NCBI GenBank assembly: GCA_937958475.1
Contig: CALFXR010000221.1
Coordinates: forward strand, 1-64,000
Direction: 5' to 3'
DNA: 64,000 bases
Origin: an uncultured Mesorhizobium sp.
Lineage (GTDB): Bacteria > Pseudomonadota > Alphaproteobacteria > Rhizobiales > Rhizobiaceae
Shown here: positions 56,512-64,000 of the stretch, piece after piece
Layout: the number at the start of each line of letters is the position of its first letter
Position numbering within the stretch: the stretch's first letter is position 1
The notes under the pieces: model-generated
Seen by the model: only the letters and a program-made list of their open reading frames with translations
Databases searched by the model: none
What the model was told of the DNA's origin: nothing
Program-made: the position numbers and the translations under genes

Positions 56512-56656
56512 GTCCGGTCCTTCTTGCTGCCTGGGCCGAAGTGGCGTTGATTGTCGTCAGGCGGAAGATGGCGCCCGATCGAAAGATGTCGCGGTGAGCA
56601 TATCGTCGCAGCGCGCCGATACGTCAGGGGTATTCTAGGGCCCGGGAAGCTCAGGT

Positions 56657-57781
56657 CTACAATTTCCGCACGATCACGCTTCCCGCCGAATAGCCGGCGC
56701 CGAACGAGCAGATGATGCCGAGGCTACCGGCCGGGAGATCGTCGGAGTAGCAGGAAAAGGCTATGATAGAGCCGGCCGACGAGGTGTTGGCGTATTCCTG
56801 CAGCACGTTGGGCTGCTCGGAGCGCGCCGGCTCGCGGCCGAGAACGCGATGCCCGATCAGGTCGTTCATGCCCTTGTTCGCCTGGTGCAGCCAGAGTCGC
56901 GACAGATCCCCGGCGGCCAGCCCCTCGGCGGCGAGATGGCCCTGGATCAGATCGACGACGATCGGCACGACCTGCTTGAACACCTTGCGGCCTTCCTGGT
57001 GGAACTGCATGTCGCGGCGGTCGGCCATGTGGCCTTCGCGCGTGCGCCTGAGGAAACCGTTGTTGTTGCGGATGTTGTTGGAGAACTCGGTCACGCAGCG
57101 CGTCGACACGACCTCGTAGGCGTTGTCGGCATGAGCCTCCTCGAGCCGCTGCACGACAACGGCCGTACACACGTCGCCGAAGATGAAATGGCAATCGCGG
57201 TCCCGCCATTCCTGGTGGCCGGAGGTGATCTCGGGATTGACCATCAGCACGGCGCGCGCCGAGCCGCAGCGGATCATGTCGGCGGCGAGCTGGATACCGA
57301 AGGTCGCCGACGAGCAGGCGACGTTCATGTCGAAGGCGAAGCCTGAAATTCCCAGCGCCTGCTGCACCTCGATGGCGATCGCCGGATAGGGCCGCTCGTG
57401 GTTCGAGGCCGCGCAGATGACGCAGTCGATATCGCCAGCCGTCACGCCGGCGCGGCGCATCGCCTCGTCGGCCGCCTTGACCGAGATCTCGGCCATGATC
57501 GACAACTCCTCCTCGGCGCGTTCGGGAAGGACGGGATGCATGATGCCGGGATCGAGGATGCCGTACTTGTTGACGACGTGCCGGCGCTCGATGCCGGACG
57601 CCTTGACGATGAACTCCTCCGACGAGGTCGGCAGCGGCTCGCGTTCGCCCGCCGCGATCGCTTCGACGTGCAACGCGTTCTGGCGATGGGCGTATTCGTT
57701 GTACGACGCCACCAGTTCGGCGTTGGAAATGACCTCGTCCGGCGTGAAGATGCCGGTGCCGGTGATGGCGACCCTGTGCAT
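56657..57781 (-). CDS. Beta-ketoacyl-ACP synthase III-like protein
   Basis: This 374-residue thiolase-fold enzyme has the KAS III triad: Cys in FDMNVACSSATFGIQLAADM, His in RLWLHQANKGMNDLIGHRVL and Asn in EYANTSSAGSIIAF. The length is about 50 residues more than E. coli FabH, with extra sequence in the middle (TREGHMADRRDMQFHQEGRK). A second KAS III beside FabH is common in rhizobia, where it may start special fatty acids. It follows the SDR gene by 112 bases on the same strand. The ATG at 57781 (MHRVAITGTGIFTPDEV) is the conserved start. Confidence 0.86.
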   Translation of the reverse strand: MHRVAITGTGIFTPDEVISNAELVASYNEYAHRQNALHVEAIAAGEREPLPTSSEEFIVKASGIERRHVVNKYGILDPGIMHPVLPERAEEELSIMAEISVKAADEAMRRAGVTAGDIDCVICAASNHERPYPAIAIEVQQALGISGFAFDMNVACSSATFGIQLAADMIRCGSARAVLMVNPEITSGHQEWRDRDCHFIFGDVCTAVVVQRLEEAHADNAYEVVSTRCVTEFSNNIRNNNGFLRRTREGHMADRRDMQFHQEGRKVFKQVVPIVVDLIQGHLAAEGLAAGDLSRLWLHQANKGMNDLIGHRVLGREPARSEQPNVLQEYANTSSAGSIIAFSCYSDDLPAGSLGIICSFGAGYSAGSVIVRKL

Positions 57782-57893
57782 GGCGTTTCCGTATTGTTTT
57801 TCTGCACGCATGCAATAGGGCCGGCCGTGTGCCGGTCAAGCGCCATCCTGAATGAAACGCCGGCTTACGGCCCGAATCCGGTCGGATTTGGCC

Positions 57894-58643
57894 TCAGATG
57901 CAGCGCCCGCCGTCGACTTCCAGCGCGACGCCGGTGATGAACTCGGCTTCATCGGAGGCGAGCCACAGCGCGGCGTTGGCGATGTCGAGCGGCGTCGACA
58001 GGCGGCCGAGCGGGATGGAGGCGCGGAAGACGGCGCGACGCTCGGGCGTATCCTCGCCCATGAACTGTGCCAGCATGCCGGTCTCGCCCGCCACGGGACA
58101 CAGGCAGTTGACGCGGATTTTCTTCGGTGCCAGTTCGACCGCCATCGACTTCGTCGCCGTGATCGCCCAGCCCTTCGAGGCGTTGTACCAGGTCAGGCCC
58201 GGGCGCGGTCGCAAGCCTGCCGTCGACGCGGTGGTGATGATGGCCCCGCCGCCTTGGCGCTCCATGATCGGAACGACGTAGAGCGAGGAATAGTAGATCG
58301 CCTTCATGTTGACGGCGGCAATCAGGTCGAACGTGTCCTCGTCGACGCCGAGCATGTCGCCGTTGCGGTGGGTGAAACCGGCATTGTTGACCATGATGTC
58401 GATGCGGCCGAATGCGTCCATCGCCGCGGCGACCATCGCCTCGACCTCGGGACGCTGCGAGACGTCGGTGCCGACGGCGATCGCCTGGCTGCCGATCTCG
58501 CCAGCGACCCTCTCCGCGCCCTTGGCGTTGAGGTCGGCCGCGACGACGCGCGCGCCTTCCTCGGCGAAGCGCTTCGCCATTCCTTCGCCGAAGCCCGACG
58601 CCGCGCCGGTAATCACCGCAACCTTGCCTGTCAGACGTGCCAT
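57894..58643 (-). CDS. SDR family NAD(P)-dependent oxidoreductase
   Basis: This 249-residue classical short-chain dehydrogenase has the Rossmann TGAASGFGEGMAKRFAEEGA (about 13-32), NNAG in DIMVNNAGFTHRN, and catalytic Tyr-Lys in TWYNASKGWAITATKSMAVE with Ser upstream (TTASTAG). The 3' end IPLGRLSTPLDIANAALWLA followed by GVALEVDGGRCI is typical of 3-oxoacyl-reductase-like SDRs. The substrate is unknown. It lies between an aldehyde dehydrogenase gene (37 bases upstream) and the KAS III gene, and is probably co-transcribed with the dehydrogenase. Confidence 0.87.
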   Translation of the reverse strand: MARLTGKVAVITGAASGFGEGMAKRFAEEGARVVAADLNAKGAERVAGEIGSQAIAVGTDVSQRPEVEAMVAAAMDAFGRIDIMVNNAGFTHRNGDMLGVDEDTFDLIAAVNMKAIYYSSLYVVPIMERQGGGAIITTASTAGLRPRPGLTWYNASKGWAITATKSMAVELAPKKIRVNCLCPVAGETGMLAQFMGEDTPERRAVFRASIPLGRLSTPLDIANAALWLASDEAEFITGVALEVDGGRCI

Positions 58644-58680
58644 TCCAATCCTGCTCCCTTTTCAATTCCCAGCGGCGCTG

Positions 58681-60156
58681 TCAGCCGTGATTGAACACGA
58701 CCGTCTTCGTCGCGCTCATGTCGTAGAGCGCCTCGAAGCCCTTCTCGCGGCCGTGACCCGATTTCTTGAAGCCGCCGAAGGGCAGCTCGATGCCGCCGCC
58801 GGCGCCATACCCGTTGACGAACACCTGGCCGGCGCGGACGCGCTTGGCGACGCGGTGCTGGCGCCCGCCGTCCCTGGTCCACACGCTGGCAACCAGACCG
58901 AACTCGCTGTCGTTGGCCAGCCGCACCGCCTCTTCCTCGCCGTCGAAGGGGAAGAGTGCCAGCACGGGGCCGAACACCTCCTCGCGCGCCACAGCGGCCG
59001 CGGGGTCGACCGACCCGAACAGGACCGGCGCCTGGTAGAAGCCGCCCGCCGGCGCGTCGGGATGCACCGAGCCGCGGGCCAGGACGGGGATGCCCGCCTC
59101 TTCCGCCGCCGCGATCATGCCCGCGACACGGTCGCGCTGCTTCGAATTGATCAGTGCGCCGAGATCGAGGTCGGCGTCGTGCGGACCGGCGACGAGCGCG
59201 GAGAAACGCTCGGCGAGCGCCGCCGCGACACGGTCGTAGACCGGCCGCTCGATCAGGATGCGGCTGCCGGCCGAGCAGGTCTGCCCGCCGTTCTGGATGA
59301 TGGCGTTGACGAGGACGGGGATCGCCTTGTCGAGTTCGGCGTCGGCGAAGACGATCTGCGGCGACTTGCCGCCGAGTTCCATGGTGACGCCACGGTTGTT
59401 GACTGCCGCAGCCTGCTGGATCGCGGTGCCCGTGAGCGGCGAACCCGTGAAGGTGACGTAGTCGACGAGCGGATGTCCCGACAATGCGGCGCCCGCCGTT
59501 CGGCCGTAGCCGGTGACGACGTTGAACACGCCTTCAGGGATGCCGGCCTCAAGCGCGAGTTCGGCGATGCGGATGGCGGACAGCGAAGCGTCCTCGGCGG
59601 GCTTCGCCACCAGCGTGTTGCCCATGGCCAGCGCCGCGCCGGCGACGCGGGCGAGGATTTGCAGCGGATAGTTCCACGGGATGATGCCGGCGACGACGCC
59701 GTGCGGCTCGCGCAGCGTCATCGCGGTATACCCTTCGAGAAAAGGGATCGTGTCACCGTGAATCTTGTCGCCGGCGCCGCCGTAGAACTCGTAGTAGCGC
59801 ATGGTCGCCGTGATGTCGGCCTTGCCCTGGCGAACGGGCTTGCCCGTGTCCCGCGATTCCAGCGCCGCCAGTTCCTCGCCGTTGGCCTCGACGAGCTGGT
59901 AGAGCTTTGTCAGGCGCCGGCCGCGCTCGACGGCCGGCATGCGGCCCCACGGCCCCACGTCGAAGGCGCGGCGCGCCGCCTTCACGGCGCGGTCCACGTC
60001 GGCGGCGCTCGAGGAGGGGATGGAGGCGAAGGCGACGCCGTCCGAAGGCGACACGACCTCGATCCGTTCGCCGGAAAGCGCGTCCGCCGGCTTGCCGTCT
60101 ATGACCTGCATGAAGGCCCTGCCTTCGGCCACGGTACGGGACAGATGCTTGCCCAT
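58681..60156 (-). CDS. Aldehyde dehydrogenase family protein
   Basis: This 491-residue NAD(P)-dependent dehydrogenase has the catalytic Glu in VTMELGGKSPQIVFADAELD and Cys in NGGQTCSAGSRILIERPVYD, plus IPWNYPLQILARVAGAALAM (substrate/NAD binding) and EVFGPVLALFPFDGEEEAVR near the C-terminus. The sequence is of the betaine-aldehyde/gamma-aminobutyraldehyde type. A role in oxidising gamma-glutamyl-aminobutyraldehyde (PuuC-like) after PuuB is possible because puuB is near, but other aldehydes are equally possible. It heads the minus-strand group with the SDR gene. It is divergent from zwf. Confidence 0.87.
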   Translation of the reverse strand: MGKHLSRTVAEGRAFMQVIDGKPADALSGERIEVVSPSDGVAFASIPSSSAADVDRAVKAARRAFDVGPWGRMPAVERGRRLTKLYQLVEANGEELAALESRDTGKPVRQGKADITATMRYYEFYGGAGDKIHGDTIPFLEGYTAMTLREPHGVVAGIIPWNYPLQILARVAGAALAMGNTLVAKPAEDASLSAIRIAELALEAGIPEGVFNVVTGYGRTAGAALSGHPLVDYVTFTGSPLTGTAIQQAAAVNNRGVTMELGGKSPQIVFADAELDKAIPVLVNAIIQNGGQTCSAGSRILIERPVYDRVAAALAERFSALVAGPHDADLDLGALINSKQRDRVAGMIAAAEEAGIPVLARGSVHPDAPAGGFYQAPVLFGSVDPAAAVAREEVFGPVLALFPFDGEEEAVRLANDSEFGLVASVWTRDGGRQHRVAKRVRAGQVFVNGYGAGGGIELPFGGFKKSGHGREKGFEALYDMSATKTVVFNHG

Positions 60157-60364
60157 CGCAATCTCCTCTTCTTTCGCAGCGCGATACGGCTATGCTGCAA
60201 GCGCGAACGATCGGTCGGCCGCGACACGGACTGCTAGTCGGATGCGCGGCCCGCGATAAGGTCCAGTATCAAGGGCAAGGATGTGACACCATGGCTATAG
60301 CCTTTTTAAATCGATTAGATTATATCGGACCGCGCTAGACGGACGACGCCGGATCGGAACATTT

Positions 60365-61837
<1,473 letters not shown>

Positions 61838-61967
61838 GGGACCGGGTGATGCCTCTCGCGCATTTCCCGACATGTCGCCTCGATAGTCCTCGCACGTGCT
61901 TTGCATGGTCGCCGTCATCCGCTGGAGGGGCAGGATACGGCGCAGCGACCGGGACGGGGATGCGAAC

Positions 61968-62669
61968 ATGAATGCGGCCACACACCCCGACTGGCATGTC
62001 TTCGCGTCGCCCGGGATACTTGCCGACCACCTGGCCGACGCGGTGGCGGTCGAGCTGGCAGGCGCCATCGTTCGGCGGGGCGTGGCATTCCTTGCCTTGT
62101 CGGGAGGCACGACACCAAAACGGTTCCTCTCCGCGTTGTCCAGGAGGAGTCTGGAGTGGCGCCAGGTGACTGTGACGCTGGTCGACGAGCGCTTCGTTCC
62201 GGAGAGTTCGACACGCTCGAACGCTGCGCTCGTGCGCTCGACGTTGCTTACGGGTGCGGCAGCGGCGGCGCGCTTTGTTCCCCTGTATAGTCCGGCAGCC
62301 GACGTCGAGGCAGCGGCAGGCCTTGCCGATGCGGCACTCGCCGCCCTTCCCTGGCCGCTCGATGCCGCCGTTCTCGGGATGGGAACGGACGGCCACACGG
62401 CCTCGTTCTTCCCGGATGCGACGGAGCCGGCGGCGTTCGATCCCGCAAATCCCGCCGCCGTCGCGGCCGTTCACGCCGAAAGCGCGGGCGAGGCTCGTCT
62501 GACCCTCACCTTGCCCAGGCTCGCCGAAGCCCGCTTCGTCGCGCTGCACATCGAGGGCGCGGAGAAGCGCGCCGTACTGGAGAAGGCCCTGTCGACTGCG
62601 CCGGCTCTGCCGGTGCGCCGGGTATTCGACCATGCCGTAGTTCCCGTCCAGGTCTATTGGGCGCCCTGA
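61968..62669 (+). CDS. pgl: 6-phosphogluconolactonase
   Basis: This 233-residue lactonase hydrolyses 6-phosphogluconolactone to 6-phosphogluconate. It shows VAFLALSGGTTPKRFLSALS (about 43-62), VTVTLVDERFVPESSTRSNA (about 69-88) and AAVLGMGTDGHTASFFPDAT, the conserved motifs of the DevB/Pgl family. The ATG at 61968 (MNAATHPDWHVFASPG) fits. The upstream in-frame ATGs carry an unconserved Arg-rich stretch. It lies 130 bases after zwf and 60 before edd. Confidence 0.92.
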   Translation: MNAATHPDWHVFASPGILADHLADAVAVELAGAIVRRGVAFLALSGGTTPKRFLSALSRRSLEWRQVTVTLVDERFVPESSTRSNAALVRSTLLTGAAAAARFVPLYSPAADVEAAAGLADAALAALPWPLDAAVLGMGTDGHTASFFPDATEPAAFDPANPAAVAAVHAESAGEARLTLTLPRLAEARFVALHIEGAEKRAVLEKALSTAPALPVRRVFDHAVVPVQVYWAP

Positions 62670-62729
62670 AGCCAAAGCCGGCAGACGGCTTGCGCCGTCG
62701 CCTCGGCCGGATCGGAAAGGAGAGAGACG

Positions 62730-64000
62730 ATGACTGCTCGCAAGGATATCGACGCGATCACCGCGCGGATTCGCGAACGTTCGAAGCCGACCCGCGAGGC
62801 ATATCTGGCGCGCATCGAAGGCGCCGTATCGCAGAAGGCCAATCGCGCAGTGCTCTCCTGCGGCAACCTCGCCCACGGCTTCGCCGTGTGCGCACCCGCC
62901 GAGAAACAGGCGCTCTCGGGCGACCGGATTCCCAACCTCGGCATCATCACTGCCTACAACGACATGCTCTCGGCGCACCAGCCCTTCGAGACCTTCCCTC
63001 AGCTGATCAAGGCGGCGGCGCGCGAGGCGGGCGGCATCGCCCAGGTGGCCGGAGGCGTGCCGGCGATGTGTGACGGCGTCACCCAGGGCCAGCCGGGCAT
63101 GGAGCTGTCGCTGTTCTCGCGCGACGTCATCGCCATGGCCGCGGCCATCGGCCTGTCGCACAACATGTTCGATGCCGCCGTCCATCTCGGCGTCTGCGAC
63201 AAGATCGTACCCGGCCTGGTCATTGCAGCGCTGACCTTCGGTCATCTGCCCGCCGTCTTCATCCCCGCCGGACCGATGACGTCGGGCCTGCCCAATGACG
63301 AGAAGGCGCGCATTCGCCAGCTCTATGCCGAAGGCAAGGTCGGCCGCGCCGAACTTCTGGAGGCGGAATCGAAGTCCTACCACGGGCCCGGAACATGCAC
63401 CTTCTACGGCACTGCGAACTCCAACCAGATGCTGATGGAGATCATGGGCCTGCACACGCCCGGCTCCTCCTTCGTCAACCCGGGCACGCCGCTGCGCGAC
63501 GCGCTAACCCGCGAGGCAGCCAAGCGCGCGCTCGAGATCACCGCGCTCGGCAACGACTACACGCCTGCCGGCCGGGTGATCGACGAACGCTCCGTCGTCA
63601 ACGGTGTCGTCGGGCTGCACGCCACCGGCGGCTCGACCAACCACACGATTCACCTCGTCGCCATGGCGGCGGCGGCCGGTATCTCGCTCACTTGGCAGGA
63701 CATTTCGGAGCTTTCCGAGGCCGTGCCGCTGCTCGCCCGCGTCTATCCGAACGGACTCGCCGACGTGAACCATTTCCAGGCGGCCGGCGGCATGGGTTTC
63801 CTCATCCGCGAACTGCTCGACGCCGGCCTGCTGCACGAGGACGCGCGCACGGTGTGGGGCGAGGGATTGAGGCCCTACGCGATCGAAGCGACGCTCGCCG
63901 CAGACGGTTCGGTGGCGCGCCGGCCCGCGCCCTCGACGAGCGGCGACGAGAAGGTGCTCGCCCCGATGGCCAAGGCCTTCCAGCCGACCGGCGGACTGAA
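62730..64000 (+). CDS. edd: Phosphogluconate dehydratase Edd (cut by window end)
   Basis: The first 423 residues of a protein that is normally about 605 long. It dehydrates 6-phosphogluconate to KDPG in the Entner-Doudoroff pathway, using a [4Fe-4S] cluster. Recognisable parts are [40 protein letters not shown] (the IlvD/Edd signature with a cluster Cys), [20 protein letters not shown] (second cluster Cys) and [20 protein letters not shown]. The ATG at 62730 has AAAGGAGAG upstream (62717-62725). The frame stays open to base 64000. The aldolase gene eda is not seen. Confidence 0.95.
   Translation, partial: MTARKDIDAITARIRERSKPTREAYLARIEGAVSQKANRAVLSCGNLAHGFAVCAPAEKQALSGDRIPNLGIITAYNDMLSAHQPFETFPQLIKAAAREAGGIAQVAGGVPAMCDGVTQGQPGMELSLFSRDVIAMAAAIGLSHNMFDAAVHLGVCDKIVPGLVIAALTFGHLPAVFIPAGPMTSGLPNDEKARIRQLYAEGKVGRAELLEAESKSYHGPGTCTFYGTANSNQMLMEIMGLHTPGSSFVNPGTPLRDALTREAAKRALEITALGNDYTPAGRVIDERSVVNGVVGLHATGGSTNHTIHLVAMAAAAGISLTWQDISELSEAVPLLARVYPNGLADVNHFQAAGGMGFLIRELLDAGLLHEDARTVWGEGLRPYAIEATLAADGSVARRPAPSTSGDEKVLAPMAKAFQPTGGL

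Noticed and set aside
60157..60364. GGCTATAGCC plus T-run before zwf as a terminator, and a HexR-type site
   Set aside because: The region lies between divergent genes, so a terminator is not expected, and the palindrome is short. No TGTAATTAAATTACA-like sequence is present.

Overview
The window is a high-GC chromosomal segment from an alphaproteobacterium, most likely of the Rhizobiales (Phyllobacteriaceae/Mesorhizobium-like). Support comes from several sides: a tRNA-His with A73 and no G-1, a perfect Irr/ICE iron box, a CtrA box in front of a PdhS-type kinase, two DUF1127 genes, a RamB/ScfR-type regulator divergent from isocitrate lyase, the order zwf-pgl-edd, and a run of rhizobial housekeeping genes. 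I see no rRNA, insertion sequence, prophage, plasmid backbone or CRISPR array. About 60 protein genes and one tRNA gene fill the window densely on both strands. The many long open frames lying opposite or out of frame with these genes are GC-codon shadows and are left out.

Layout. 1-4980: the end of a DUF3422 gene, then glcD-glcE-(small membrane protein)-glcF for glycolate oxidation. 5041-6993: a small His-rich exported protein and a Tat-exported copper-type multicopper oxidase. 7045-18365: housekeeping genes folD, an L,D-transpeptidase, tag, fumC, a DoxX protein, a glutamine amidotransferase, an unknown CxxC protein, rsmE, an Hsp70-like protein, a MurA paralogue with Asp in place of the catalytic Cys, and gshA. 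18621-20202: a TetR operator followed by two small membrane proteins and a TetR gene, which looks like an accessory module. 20365-26492: a DUF937 protein, a divergent DUF1127/LysR pair, an exporter-dehydrogenase pair and xseA. 26556-32209: a 46-residue DUF1127 gene, tRNA-His, a phasin and a 1405-residue multi-PAS histidine kinase. 32295-35255: an Irr-box-controlled ferric iron ABC binding protein and permease. 35543-39866: acetoacetyl-CoA synthetase, an AsmA protein and a small membrane protein. 39903-45603: a polyamine ABC transporter with a glutamine-synthetase-like gene. 45661-48373: an EamA transporter, a quinone oxidoreductase and a pRiA4b ORF-3-like protein. 48418-51724: an ScfR-type regulator divergent from aceA, plus a small gene. 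51979-55317: a degenerate receiver, a second glutamine-synthetase-like gene and puuB. 55321-60156: nhaA and a KAS III/SDR/aldehyde dehydrogenase group. 60365-64000: zwf, pgl and the 5' part of edd (Entner-Doudoroff).

A theme of carbon storage and C2 metabolism runs through the window: phasin granule protein, acetoacetyl-CoA activation, isocitrate lyase, glycolate oxidase and fumarase. The most interesting signal is an inverted repeat of the form TTGC-N3-GCAA. It occurs as two copies before the tiny DUF1127 gene, as two imperfect copies before phasin (one covering the -35 box of a good promoter), and once before aceA. This resembles the PhaR (AniA) operator and suggests a shared storage/C2 regulon that includes an uncharacterised small protein. 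Other signals worth checking are the naturally Asp-type MurA paralogue, the TetR module with its palindromic operator, and the CtrA box before the kinase.
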